Shown here: one piece after another, positions 42,252 to 51,135 of the stretch
How positions within the stretch are numbered: the first letter of the stretch is position 1
Layout of the letters: each line of letters opens with the position of its first letter
DNA from: Lautropia dentalis
Lineage (GTDB): Bacteria; Pseudomonadota; Gammaproteobacteria; Burkholderiales; Burkholderiaceae_E
Length of the DNA stretch: 64,000 nucleotides
Direction of reading: 5' to 3'
Assembly (NCBI RefSeq): GCF_003892345.1
Contig: NZ_RRUE01000002.1
Coordinates: 1,382,619 to 1,446,618, forward strand
The notes under the pieces: model-generated
Told to the model about the DNA's origin: nothing
Databases searched by the model: none
Seen by the model: only the letters and a program-made list of their open reading frames with translations
Program-made: the position numbers and the translations under genes

Positions 42252-44459
42252 ATGCCGAAGAAGTGGCTCATTGCCCTGTTTTTGCTGCTGATGGCGAGCA
42301 GCGCCGTCATGGTTGCGCCGGCTGCGGCCCGTGCCTCTGACGGCAGGGTGGTACTTGCGTCAGCCGGTACCGAAAGCAACGCCAAGGCTGGTACCGAAAA
42401 CAGCGCCAAGGCAAGTACCAAAGCCGGTACCGAAGATGGGACGCCAGCAGGGGAAGACGAGGGCCGTTCTGCTGCCGGCACGGCGCCCGGTTCTGCAACC
42501 GGCGCCTGTGCCTCGAAAGCGCCCATCCGCCTTGCCGGTCTGGACTGGGAAAGCGGCCAGATCACCACCGCCATCATCGACCGCCTGCTGCGTGACGGCT
42601 ATGGCTGCCGTACGGAAATCGTGCCCGGTTCGTCTGCGTCGCTGGAAACGGCGCTGATGCAGAACGACATCCAGCTCATTGCCGAACAGTGGGTGGGGCG
42701 CTCTGCCGTGATGGACCAGGCCGAGCGCGAGCACCGCGTGGCCATCATCGGTGACACGCTCAAGGGTGGTGCCGTGCAGGGCTGGTATGTGCCCGACTAT
42801 GTGCAGAAGGCATATCCCGATCTGAAAACGGTGCAGGATCTGGCCCGCTACGCCCGCCTGTTTCCCGACCCGGAAAAACCCGGCAAGGCCCGCCTGCTCA
42901 ACTGCCCCTCCGGCTGGGTGTGCGAAACCTTCAACACCCGCCTGCTGAAAAACACCGGCCTCTCCGGTGCCTACAACAACGTCCACCCCGGTACCGGCGC
43001 TGCGCTGGATGCCGAGATTTCGGCCGCCTTCGAGCAGCACAAGCCCATTCTCTTCTATTACTGGCAGCCCTCGGGCCTGATGGCGAAGTACAACATGCGG
43101 CCCATCGAATTTCCGGCCTACGATGAAGGGTGCTGGAAAACGCTGCTGAAGGCCGAAGACGATGCTGCTGCCGGTCAGGATGCGGCGACAGACAGTACAC
43201 CGGATGTGAACGGCACAGCCTCCGGCACGGAGGGCAGGACGAAGGACGGCAAGACGAAGGATGGCAAGGCGCTGGATGCCGGGGCGCAGGCCGGCGGGGA
43301 AAAGGACGGCAAGGCAAGGGATGGCCGAGGAGGCCCCGGCTGTGTGTCGGGTTTTCCCGTCTCGAAACTGACGGTTGCCGTATCCATGCCGTTCCGGCAG
43401 CAGCATCCCGAGCTGGTGGCCCTGCTGGAAAAGCTGCAGTTCGAGCCGGCCATTCTGAACCGGATGATCCTCGACATGGCCGAACACCGGCGCAAGGGGG
43501 ATGAACAGGCCGGTATCTTCCTGCGTGACAATCCCGATATCTGGCAACACTGGGTATCGGATGATGCCCGCGTGCGCCTGCAGCAGAAATACGGCAGTGC
43601 CGCAGAAAATCCTGCGCAGCCTGCGGGCTTTTTCCCGTCGTGGTCGGTGGCCGATGCCCTGAACCATTCGCTGGCCCGTACGGTGCAGAAGCATGGCGAG
43701 CAGTTCCGCCGCATCAGCCAGCTCACGCTCGATGGCCTGCTGCTGCCGCTGGAGCAGGCGCTCGACGGTTTGCTACCCTGGCTGGTGCTGGCCGTGCTCG
43801 GCCTGGTGGCGTGGCACGCCACCCGTCGGCTCTGGATGGCTGTGCTGTGCATGGCGGGCTTCTATGTGGTGGGGGGCTTTGGCCTCTGGACGGCGCTGAT
43901 GCAGACGCTGGCCCTGCTGATCGCCTCGTCGCTCTTCATCATGCTGCTGGGCTTTCCGCTGGGCATCATCATGGCGCGCAACGAACGCCTGTGCCGCATC
44001 TTCACGCCGGTGCTCGACATCATCCAGACCATGCCGTCGTTTGTGTACCTCATTCCGGTGCTGATGTTGTTCGGCATTGGCAAGGTACCGGCGCTGTTTG
44101 CCACCGTGGTCTATGCCATTGCGCCGCTCATCCGCCTCACGGCACTGGGTATCCGGCAGGTGGATGCGCGGATGGTGGAGGCAGCCGATTCCTTCGGCAA
44201 TACCCGCTGGCAGCTGCTGTGGTGGGTGCTGCTGCCGCAGGCACGTCCGAGCATCATGGCCGGCATCAATCAGGCAGTGATGATGTCGCTGGGCATGGTG
44301 GTGGTGGCCTCGATGATCGGTGCCCGGGGGCTGGGTGAGCACGTGCTGCAGGCCATCCAGACCCTCAACATCGGGCAAGGGGTGCAGGCGGGTACCGCCA
44401 TCGTGATTCTGGCCATCGTCATCGACCGCATCACGCAGGCATATGGGAGGAAGGCATGA
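42252..44459 (+). CDS. Glycine betaine/choline-type ABC transporter, OpuAC-ProW fusion
   Basis: 735 residues. A signal peptide (ALFLLLMASSAVMVAPAAARA) and a Thr/Gly/Lys-rich repeat region precede an OpuAC-type binding domain (about 80-470: IRLAGLDWESGQITTAIIDR, GWYVPDYVQK, YYWQPSGLMAKYN). It is interrupted at about 300-360 by a low-complexity Lys/Asp/Gly insertion. The C-terminal 240 residues are a ProW-like permease with the EAA-type loop (VEAADSFGNTRWQLLWWVLLP). Binding protein and permease in one chain place the binding domain on the periplasmic face. The ATPase gene follows. Uptake of osmoprotectants is inferred from the family. Confidence 0.9.
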   Translation: MPKKWLIALFLLLMASSAVMVAPAAARASDGRVVLASAGTESNAKAGTENSAKASTKAGTEDGTPAGEDEGRSAAGTAPGSATGACASKAPIRLAGLDWESGQITTAIIDRLLRDGYGCRTEIVPGSSASLETALMQNDIQLIAEQWVGRSAVMDQAEREHRVAIIGDTLKGGAVQGWYVPDYVQKAYPDLKTVQDLARYARLFPDPEKPGKARLLNCPSGWVCETFNTRLLKNTGLSGAYNNVHPGTGAALDAEISAAFEQHKPILFYYWQPSGLMAKYNMRPIEFPAYDEGCWKTLLKAEDDAAAGQDAATDSTPDVNGTASGTEGRTKDGKTKDGKALDAGAQAGGEKDGKARDGRGGPGCVSGFPVSKLTVAVSMPFRQQHPELVALLEKLQFEPAILNRMILDMAEHRRKGDEQAGIFLRDNPDIWQHWVSDDARVRLQQKYGSAAENPAQPAGFFPSWSVADALNHSLARTVQKHGEQFRRISQLTLDGLLLPLEQALDGLLPWLVLAVLGLVAWHATRRLWMAVLCMAGFYVVGGFGLWTALMQTLALLIASSLFIMLLGFPLGIIMARNERLCRIFTPVLDIIQTMPSFVYLIPVLMLFGIGKVPALFATVVYAIAPLIRLTALGIRQVDARMVEAADSFGNTRWQLLWWVLLPQARPSIMAGINQAVMMSLGMVVVASMIGARGLGEHVLQAIQTLNIGQGVQAGTAIVILAIVIDRITQAYGRKA

Positions 44460-44577
44460 TGGGGCAGATGCGCCTGATGGACCAGGGCTTCACCGGAACC
44501 GGGACGGGGGAGGGGCACGCCAGGGGGCGCGTGGACCTGACGGGCCGGGCGCGTCCGATGGCGGGGAGGCCTGTGCG

Positions 44578-45387
44578 ATGACCAGCATCGTGTTCAGACA
44601 CATCAGCAAGATCTACGGCCGAAAGACGGGGCCTGCGCTGGAGATGCTGCGCGACGGCGCCAGCAGTGCCGACATCCTGGCCCGCACCGGCTGCCAGGTG
44701 GGGCTGCGCGACATCAATCTCGGCATCGACGAGGGAGAGATTTTCTGCATCATCGGCATGTCCGGTTCGGGCAAGTCCACACTGGTGCGCCACGTCAACC
44801 GCCTCATCGAACCCAGCTGCGGCGAGGTCTGGGCCTGCGACACCCATGTCACCGGACTGGACGAACGTGGCCTGCGCGAATTTCGCCGTCACCGCGTCAG
44901 CATGGTGTTCCAGCATTTCGGGCTGATTTCGCACATGACGGTTCTGCAGAACACCTGCTATGGCCTGCGTGTGCAGGGGCTTTCCCGCAGGGAGCAGGAG
45001 GAGCGCGCGCGTCACTGGCTGGATGAAATGGAGCTGACCGGGCAGGAAGACCGCTACCCCGAGCAGCTCTCCGGTGGCATGCGCCAGCGTGTCGGTCTGG
45101 CCCGGGCACTGGCGGCCGATACCGACATCATTCTGATGGACGAGGCTTTTTCGGCGCTGGATCCGCTCATCCGCATCAAGCTGCAGGATCGCGTGCTGGA
45201 CCTGCAGCAGCGCCTGAAAAAGACCATCATCTTCATCACCCACGACATCGATGAGGCCCTGAAAATGGGCAACCGCATCGCCATTCTCAACGAGGGCCAG
45301 CTGATCCAGCAGGGCACACCACGGGAGCTGGTGGACAATCCCTCCAGCGATTATGTGGCGGAATTCATGGCGCACCGGTGCCGGTAG
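44578..45387 (+). CDS. proV: Glycine betaine/proline ABC transporter ATP-binding protein
   Basis: 269 residues from ATG 44578 (MTSIVFRHISKIYGRKTGPA). Walker A GMSGSGKST near 60, Q-loop VFQHFGLISHMTVLQN, signature LSGGMRQRVGLARAL, Walker B IILMDEAFSALD, H-loop FITHDIDEALKMG. The N-terminal ALEMLRDGASSADILARTG segment is typical of ProV/OpuAA. It lacks the C-terminal CBS pair found in many OpuAA proteins, ending after the ATPase domain. It follows the OpuAC-ProW fusion gene across a gap of 118 bases. Confidence 0.92.
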   Translation: MTSIVFRHISKIYGRKTGPALEMLRDGASSADILARTGCQVGLRDINLGIDEGEIFCIIGMSGSGKSTLVRHVNRLIEPSCGEVWACDTHVTGLDERGLREFRRHRVSMVFQHFGLISHMTVLQNTCYGLRVQGLSRREQEERARHWLDEMELTGQEDRYPEQLSGGMRQRVGLARALAADTDIILMDEAFSALDPLIRIKLQDRVLDLQQRLKKTIIFITHDIDEALKMGNRIAILNEGQLIQQGTPRELVDNPSSDYVAEFMAHRCR

Positions 45388-45567
45388 CGGCGGTGTGGAC
45401 ATCGAGCGTCTTTACGCCGGGTGTGCCGTCATCGGCCACGGCCGCGGTGATTGCCAGCCTTGTCGCCCGGTTTGATGGTGCCATGGTCGAATCGCCCCCG
45501 TGGAGCCGGGCGCCAGACTATGCCGTTGCAGAAGTTTTGTGCGGGGCTGGATGGCATATGAAAGGAC

Positions 45568-45593
45568 TGCCCGTTCGGGGAACCGGACGGGCA
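45568..45593. terminator. Hairpin between convergent proV-type gene and proC
   Basis: TGCCCGTTCGG and CCGGACGGGCA (45568-45578 and 45583-45593) form an 11-bp stem with one wobble and a GGAA loop. It lies 10 bases past the proC stop and could serve both strands, although T runs are short. Confidence 0.55.
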
Positions 45594-45603
45594 TGCCGCC
45601 GCC

Positions 45604-46398
45604 TCAGCCTCCGGCCAGCTCCACCGACCGCTTGCGTGCCTGTTCCGCGGCCTCGTGCACCAGCCGCCGCAGGGCATGGCCGGCTTCGAACGCCTCGATG
45701 GCCGCGTGGGTGGTGCCATTGGGGGAGGTGACGGCCTGGCGCAGCTCGGCAAAGTCGGCGCCTTCCTGGGCCTGCAGGGTGGCGGCTCCCAGCGCGGTCT
45801 GCGCGGCCAGCTGACGGGCCAGATCCCGGGGCAGACCCAGCTGCACGGCCGCGTCGGCCAGCGCCTCGCTGAACAGGTGATAGTAGGCAGGGCCACTGCC
45901 GCTGATGGCCGTGACGGCATGCAGCTGGTCCTCGTTCTGCACCCAGAAGGCGCGGCCCACGGCGTTGAGCAGCCGGGTGAGGGTGTCACGCAGGGTGGAG
46001 GAGACATCGTTGCCGGCGTACAGGCCCACACAGCCCTGACGGACCATCACTGGCGTATTGGGCATGCTGCGCACCACCGGGCGCTGAACCGGCAGGGCGG
46101 CCCGCAGGGTGTCGATGGACACGCCGGCCATCACCGACATCACGGTGGCCTTTTCCAGCTGGGAGGCGGGCAGGGCACTGAGTGCCTCGCGGGCCATGGC
46201 GGGCTTGACGGCCATGACCACCAGATCGTACCGGGTGGCTGGCAGGTCCGCGGCCTGACGGTAGATGCGGGCCTTCACGTCCTGGGCACGCAGTGGATCC
46301 ACGGCGTCGATGCCATCCACGAGGCCGGCAGTCAGCCAGGCTTCACCCAGGGCCGCGCCCATGCGGCCGTACCCGAGAAAGAGAGCGTTCAGACCCAT
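45604..46398 (-). CDS. proC: Pyrroline-5-carboxylate reductase
   Basis: 264 residues. It catalyses the last step of proline synthesis with NAD(P)H. The dinucleotide-binding N-terminus LFLGYGRMGAALGEAWLTAG, the segment VVMAVKPAMAREAL, VVRSMPNTPVMVRQGCVGLY, and the dimerisation motif HAVTAISGSGPAYYHLFSEA through VTSPNGTTHAAIEAFE are all present. The start at 46398 (MGLNALFLGYGRMG) is chosen over an in-frame extension to 46476. It is beside the osmoprotectant transporter but on the other strand. Confidence 0.95.
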   Translation of the reverse strand: MGLNALFLGYGRMGAALGEAWLTAGLVDGIDAVDPLRAQDVKARIYRQAADLPATRYDLVVMAVKPAMAREALSALPASQLEKATVMSVMAGVSIDTLRAALPVQRPVVRSMPNTPVMVRQGCVGLYAGNDVSSTLRDTLTRLLNAVGRAFWVQNEDQLHAVTAISGSGPAYYHLFSEALADAAVQLGLPRDLARQLAAQTALGAATLQAQEGADFAELRQAVTSPNGTTHAAIEAFEAGHALRRLVHEAAEQARKRSVELAGG

Positions 46399-46586
46399 GC
46401 GTAACTCCTTGCGTCGTGCGCGGTCAGGGGCCGGGAGGGGCGGGAATGCCCCGTCACTGGCCGGTGTCGTCTGCAAGATATTAATGGTTTTTCCTGAGTC
46501 CGTTTTGCAACGCCCGCGGTATGCGGGGATATCCGATGTTGCAACTGCAGTCTGCGCATGAGCCGTCCCGCGGGGAAGGCGGCCGT

Positions 46587-46646
46587 TTCATCCATGGCCG
46601 CCAGCCTTCATCCATGGCTGCCGGCCTTCATCCGTGGCCGCCGGCT
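46587..46646. repeat. 20-bp tandem repeat, three copies
   Basis: Units at 46587, 46607 and 46627 match TTCATCCATGGCCGCCGGCC with one to three changes. It lies upstream of proC and downstream of the Kef-type gene. Confidence 0.85.
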
Positions 46647-46682
46647 GCTCCGTGAGCGGATGGTCGCCGCTTCTTCCGGAGG

Positions 46683-48641
46683 TCACGGGCGGGTGTTCGG
46701 GGGCTGCGTCCGTTCTGCGCTGCCGGCCTTGTCCGTGCTCCTACGCTGTGCCGTTCGCCGTGCTGCCAGCCGCTCCCGCCAGCCTTCCTCGCCCGGCTGC
46801 CAGTCCACGGCTTCGCCGCGCATCAGGGCGGCCATCATGGCCTGGGTCTCGGCATCGTCGTCCTGGCCAATCTTTGCCATTTCCGGGTTGCTGAAGCGGC
46901 CCTGGCCTGGCTGCCAGGCTTCCGCCATCAGGCGCACGCTGCGGCGGTCGCGGGCTGCGTAGAACGAAGCCATCCGTTCGGCCTGGCCGGCGTCCATGCC
47001 GAGGAACTCCAGGGCCGTCTGGCCGCAGCGGATGGACGAGTCGAACAGCTCACGAATCAGGGCAATGCTGCCGGCGCGGTGGAGTTCGTACACATGCAGC
47101 CGGTCGTAGGCGCGCGAGATGATGGGCAGGTCCGGGTACAGGCGATGCACATACTCGACGATCTGCACGGCCTGTTCGCGGCCGTCGATGGCCAGGATCA
47201 GCAGTCTGGCCCGGGCGATGCCGGCCGTTTCCAGCAGGGCGGGAATCGTCGCGTCGCCATAGTAGGTCTTCATGCCGTAGCGGGTCATGCCGTCCACCGT
47301 TTCGGCGTCGTAGTCGATCACGGTGGACCGGTGGCCGCAGGCCAGCAGCAGGCTGCTGACCATCTGGCCAAAGCGTCCGTGGCCGGCAATGATGACCGGA
47401 TTCTCCTCCTCGATGCTGTCGGCCTCGCGCGTGTCGCTGGTGGCGGCGCGAGGGGCCAGCAGCTTCTCGTACACGATGAAGAGCGTGGGGGTGAGCAGCA
47501 TCGACAGCGCCACCACCAGCATCAGCCGTTCGCCCATGGCCGACGGCATCACCGCATGCTGCACCACGAAGGAAATCAGCACGAAGCCGAACTCGCCGGC
47601 CTGCGACAGTGACAGGGAAAACAGCTGGTTGTCCAGACGCTTCAGGCGAAATGCCTTGCCCAGCGCATACAGCACGGCGGCCTTTACCACCATGACCCCC
47701 ACCGTCATGCCCAGAATGGTGAAGAATTCGCTGGCCAGCAGCCCGAAATTCATGCCGGCGCCCACCGTGATGAAGAACAGCCCCAGCAGCAGGCCCTTGA
47801 AGGGATCGAGCGTGCTTTCCAGGGCGTGGCGATATTCGCTGTCGGCCAGCACCACGCCGGCCAGAAAGGCGCCCAGTGCCGGTGACAGGCCCACCAGGTT
47901 CATCAGCGCGGCAATGCCTACCACCAGCATCAGCGCAAAGGCGGTGTACACCTCGCGCAGGCGCGATTCGGCAATGTAGCGAAACACCGGGCGCGACAGA
48001 TAATGTCCGCCCACTACGATGCCACCCACCACCCCAAGGATGATGAGCGTCTTGAGCCAGCTGCTCAGGCCGTCCAGCAGTGTGGCGGTGGTCTCTGCTT
48101 CACCACCGCCCGCATGGCCGGCCAGTTCCGGCATGGCCAGCAGCGGCAGCAGCGCCAGCATGGGGATGACGGCAATGTCCTGAAAGAGCAGCACGGAAAA
48201 TGCGCTCTGGCCACCCGGGCAGCCCAGCAGACCCTTTTCGCCCAGTGTCTGCAGCACGATGGCGGTGGACGACGAGGCCACCACGCAGCCAGCCGCCACG
48301 GCCACCTGCCACGGCATGCCGAAGGCCATGCCCAGTCCGGCCATCACGGCCACGGTACCCAGTATCTGCAGCCCTCCCAGCCCCAGCAGCTTGTTGCGTA
48401 GCCGCCAGAGCGTGGCCGGCTCCAGCTCCATGCCCACCAGAAAGAGCATCATCACCACGCCGAATTCGGCCACTTCCTGGATCTCATGGGTTTCGCTGCC
48501 CACCAGTCCCAGCACGGGGCCGATGATGATGCCGGCAATCAGGTAGCCCAGGACGGAGCCGAGCCCCAGGCGTTTGGAAATGGGCACCGCCACGACGGCG
48601 GAGAACAGATAGACGAAGGCGATGGACAGGAGTGAATTCAT
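46683..48641 (-). CDS. Kef-type cation:proton antiporter with RCK domain
   Basis: 652 residues. Residues 1-390 are a CPA2 antiporter with about 12 hydrophobic segments, including VVMMLFLVGMELEP and AGCVVASSSTAIVLQTLGEK, and LLFQDIAVIPMLALLPL with the conserved Gln-Asp pair. Residues about 415-530 form a TrkA-N/RCK domain: NPVIIAGHGRFGQMVSSLLL (GxGxxG) and GDATIPALLETAGIARARL. Potassium efflux in exchange for protons is the family role. The start at 48641 (MNSLLSIAFVYLFSAV) matches homologues. A basic tail of about 90 residues ends the protein. Confidence 0.92.
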   Translation of the reverse strand: MNSLLSIAFVYLFSAVVAVPISKRLGLGSVLGYLIAGIIIGPVLGLVGSETHEIQEVAEFGVVMMLFLVGMELEPATLWRLRNKLLGLGGLQILGTVAVMAGLGMAFGMPWQVAVAAGCVVASSSTAIVLQTLGEKGLLGCPGGQSAFSVLLFQDIAVIPMLALLPLLAMPELAGHAGGGEAETTATLLDGLSSWLKTLIILGVVGGIVVGGHYLSRPVFRYIAESRLREVYTAFALMLVVGIAALMNLVGLSPALGAFLAGVVLADSEYRHALESTLDPFKGLLLGLFFITVGAGMNFGLLASEFFTILGMTVGVMVVKAAVLYALGKAFRLKRLDNQLFSLSLSQAGEFGFVLISFVVQHAVMPSAMGERLMLVVALSMLLTPTLFIVYEKLLAPRAATSDTREADSIEEENPVIIAGHGRFGQMVSSLLLACGHRSTVIDYDAETVDGMTRYGMKTYYGDATIPALLETAGIARARLLILAIDGREQAVQIVEYVHRLYPDLPIISRAYDRLHVYELHRAGSIALIRELFDSSIRCGQTALEFLGMDAGQAERMASFYAARDRRSVRLMAEAWQPGQGRFSNPEMAKIGQDDDAETQAMMAALMRGEAVDWQPGEEGWRERLAARRTAQRRSTDKAGSAERTQPPNTRP

Positions 48642-48678
48642 GGGCCGGGCGCAGGCAGGAAGAAAGGAAACGGGCGTG

Positions 48679-48708
48679 ACGGGGCGAATGCGTACATGAC
48701 ACACGCCA
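48679..48708 (+). repeat. Dispersed intergenic repeat, copy E
   Basis: Diverged 3' box, GGGGCGAATGCGTACATGAC then ACACGCC, upstream of the Kef-type gene. Confidence 0.6.
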
Positions 48709-48783
48709 ATGCCCGTCAACCAGCGGGACAGTATGCCCAGAAGCGCGGGGCCAATGCAAAAATGGCCCCGTTATCCTGTCCTT

Positions 48784-48845
48784 CCGTCACCCGTCACCCG
48801 TCACCCGTCACCCGTCACCCGTCACCCGTCACCCGTCACCCGTCA
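48784..48845. repeat. Heptanucleotide tandem repeat CCGTCAC, eight units plus a partial ninth
   Basis: Eight perfect 7-bp units (48784-48839) and a partial unit to 48845. It is in the intergenic stretch 48642-49033, which has no gene. Confidence 0.97.
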
Positions 48846-48917
48846 ATTCTCCTGCCAGACCGTGTGCTGGCGTCCGCCGTACCGCGGGTTCAGCATCCTG
48901 GTAGATCCGGTGACTGT

Positions 48918-48984
48918 GCAGTGCGCCTTGTCAGCACATGGACTCGGGACCAGCGTGGGGACGAATGCGTCCATAACACGCTCG
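48918..48984 (+). repeat. Dispersed intergenic repeat, copy F (full length)
   Basis: It starts GCAGTGCGCCTTGTCAGCAC, continues through CCAGCGTGGGGACGAATGCG and ends TCCATAACACGC. GGACG-AATG-CGTCC gives a short hairpin in the 3' box. It lies downstream of the substrate-binding protein gene. Confidence 0.85.
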
Positions 48985-49033
48985 GCGCTGATCTCGCGGG
49001 TAGCCAATCGCATTGGCCACCCGCCGGACATAC

Positions 49034-50119
49034 TCAGCGTTTGATCCTCGCCACCGCGTCCGCAATCGACTCCATGCCATCGGCAATGCGGATCGATGCC
49101 TGCAGGGCGTCGGCGTCCACGATGGCGATGCGGCCCTGCTTCACGGCGTCCATGTGCTTCGTCACCGAGTCGGACTTCAGGAATGCCAGTTTCTTCTCGT
49201 AGTCGTCGGCCGGGAAGCGGCGGCGGTCCATGCGGGCGATGATGATCAGCGACGGATTGGCCTTAGCAATGGTTTCCCAGCCCACGGTCGGCCATTCTTC
49301 ATTCGACTTGATCACGTTGCGGATGCCCAGCTCCTTCAGCATGTAGCTGGCCACACCCTTCTGGCCGGCCACGTACGGGTCCATGTCCATTTCGGCGCTG
49401 GAGAACCACACCACGGCCGACAGGTTCTTCACCTGGGCCTGCTTCACCTTGTCGACGGCGGCGGCCTGGCGGGCCTTCAGGTCATCGACCAGGGCCTTGC
49501 CCTTCGCTTCCACATCGAATATCTGCGCCAGCTGGCTGATGCTCTTGTAGAGGGCGTCGATGTTGTATTCGGCGGTGCGGGTGCCGTCCGAGCCGGTCAG
49601 GTTGTCCTTGCCCTCGCAGTCCGACGGCATGAGGTAGGTGGGGATCTTCAGGTCGTGGAACTGCTCGCGGGTGGCCACCACGCCTTCCTTGCCGACGTGC
49701 CATTCGAACTGGGTGATCACGATACCGGGTTTTTTCTCGACCACCGACTCGAAGCTCGGGTCGTTGTCGGCCAGGCGGGGCACCTTGTCATCGATGGCCT
49801 TGAACTGCGGCAGCACCGGGTTGAACCACACCGAGGTGCCTTTCAGTCTGTCGCCCAGACCCAGCGAATACAGCATTTCGGTGCCGGCCTGGCCGATGGT
49901 GATGGCCGAGGCAGGGGCCTTCGCAAACTCCAGCGTGTGGCCGCAGTTGTCCACCTTCAGCGGGTAGGTGGTGGCCTGTGCGGACATGGGCAGGGAGCCC
50001 AGGCCCAGCACGAGCATGGCCGCAGCCATGGCCCGGCGGGGGAGGCTGGCCGGGCCGGAGACGGAGGGGCCGTGGCTGAACGCAGCCATGCGGGAAAAAA
50101 CGGTGTTGCGGGAGAACAT
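49034..50119 (-). CDS. ABC transporter substrate-binding protein, FecB/BtuF-like, cobalamin-riboswitch controlled
   Basis: 361 residues from ATG 50119 (MFSRNTVFSRMAAFSHGPSV). A signal peptide ends at SAQA; the mature protein starts TTYPLKVDNCGHTLEFAKAP, the beginning of a two-lobed helical-backbone binding protein (Peripla_BP_2): AITIGQAGTEMLYSLGLGDR, WPTVGWETIAKANPSLIIIA. It is about 70% identical by eye to the product of 54071-55093, a clear duplication. The mRNA leader holds a cobalamin riboswitch, so the ligand is probably a corrinoid, though the family also binds siderophores. A permease and ATPase are encoded upstream at 51803-53763. Confidence 0.88.
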   Translation of the reverse strand: MFSRNTVFSRMAAFSHGPSVSGPASLPRRAMAAAMLVLGLGSLPMSAQATTYPLKVDNCGHTLEFAKAPASAITIGQAGTEMLYSLGLGDRLKGTSVWFNPVLPQFKAIDDKVPRLADNDPSFESVVEKKPGIVITQFEWHVGKEGVVATREQFHDLKIPTYLMPSDCEGKDNLTGSDGTRTAEYNIDALYKSISQLAQIFDVEAKGKALVDDLKARQAAAVDKVKQAQVKNLSAVVWFSSAEMDMDPYVAGQKGVASYMLKELGIRNVIKSNEEWPTVGWETIAKANPSLIIIARMDRRRFPADDYEKKLAFLKSDSVTKHMDAVKQGRIAIVDADALQASIRIADGMESIADAVARIKR

Positions 50120-50399
50120 GGGACTCGCTCCTTGAAGTCGGGGACAGAACGGGCGCGACGCGGCTGCGCCGGCGTGGTCCGGGACCGTGGGGGCGAGCAT
50201 GGGAGGGGAACCCTGGTGGCATTGGCCGGATGGAGCGGGCAAATGACCGGCACCACTATCGGGCCTGTACAGCCCGCCGGTGTGTGCAGCCCTGCCTGCG
50301 GATGAGGCACGATGCAGCAAGGATCGCTCACAGTGCCAGACACCCCGCCGGCCATGAACCGTCAAGGAACCGCGGCAAAGGCCTGTGAGGTTCCTTCAG

Positions 50400-50660
50400 C
50401 TCGGGCAGGTCTCCTGACTGGCACTTCAGCGCCGGACTTCGCCTTCCCGAACCGTGCAGACAGTTCCCGGAGGGAAGGCCAGTCCGCCGGAGGCGGGGCT
50501 GCGCTGTCTAGGCAGTTCAGTGGTGTGACGGATGTGCAGACCGGGTGGTGTGCAGATTCCGCTGAAGCCGGCTCCATGCCTACAGTTGCGGGGGCAGTTC
50601 CATTTTGGGCGGGCAGGCGTGTGGTGCACCGTTGCAACCGGCCATTGCGGTGCCGGACTG
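50400..50660 (-). ncRNA. Cobalamin riboswitch
   Basis: On the minus strand the conserved blocks appear in order: CTGCCCCCGCAACTGTAGGC (core), CCACTGAA, CGGGAAGGCG and the B12 box GCCAGTCAGGAGACCTGCC (complement of 50405-50423). They are followed by the leader of the binding-protein gene at 49034-50119. The boundaries are approximate. High adenosylcobalamin should lower expression. Confidence 0.93.
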
Positions 50661-50898
50661 CCTGCAGCATGGCTGCGGCAGGACACGGGTGAATGGGGCT
50701 GGTGGGTGGCGCACTGCGCATGTCCGCACTGGATTCCCTGAGTGGCCCGGAAGCGGTAGGGCAGACGACGGCCCCCGGGTGACTCCCGCACGGCGCCTGT
50801 CCGGGCCTGTCGGCAGTGGGGTGAGCCTGTGCTGCAGCAGCAGGCGGACCACACCACCGGAAAACCGGGCGGGCGACTGGCGAAACCAGAGCGGCGCC

Positions 50899-50929
50899 AG
50901 TATAGAGAGGCGCACGCGGGTGCGTCAAA
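50899..50929 (-). promoter_or_regulatory. Promoter of the riboswitch-controlled transcript
   Basis: On the minus strand TTTGAC (complement of 50924-50929) and TATACT (complement of 50899-50904) are 19 bases apart. The same hexamers and the following GCGCCGCTCTG are shared with the promoter at 55339-55368. This places a leader of about 770 bases in front of the gene. Confidence 0.6.
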
Positions 50930-51000
50930 CTCATGGCGCGTACCTGTAACCTTGCGCTGCCGGCGCTGCATTGCCTGGCAGGGCGGCCAGCCCTGTATGC

Positions 51001-51068
51001 GCAGTGCGCCATGTCGGCACACGGCCTGGGCCAGCGTGGGTGCGAATGAGCCCATGACACACGCCAGG
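51001..51068 (+). repeat. Dispersed intergenic repeat, copy G (full length)
   Basis: It starts GCAGTGCGCCATGTCGGCAC, has CCAGCGTGGGTGCGAATGAG and ends CCCATGACACACGCC, aligned end to end with copy F. It lies downstream of the pseudoazurin gene. Confidence 0.85.
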
Positions 51069-51135
51069 AGGCGTCGGGACCAAAAAAATGGCCCGTGCCG
51101 GAGGGCGACGGGCCGTGGGGGAGGGCCGGTGTTTG

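Noticed and set aside
48784-48845. CRISPR-like appearance of the heptamer array
   Set aside because: Units are 7 bp with no spacers and no cas genes nearby.
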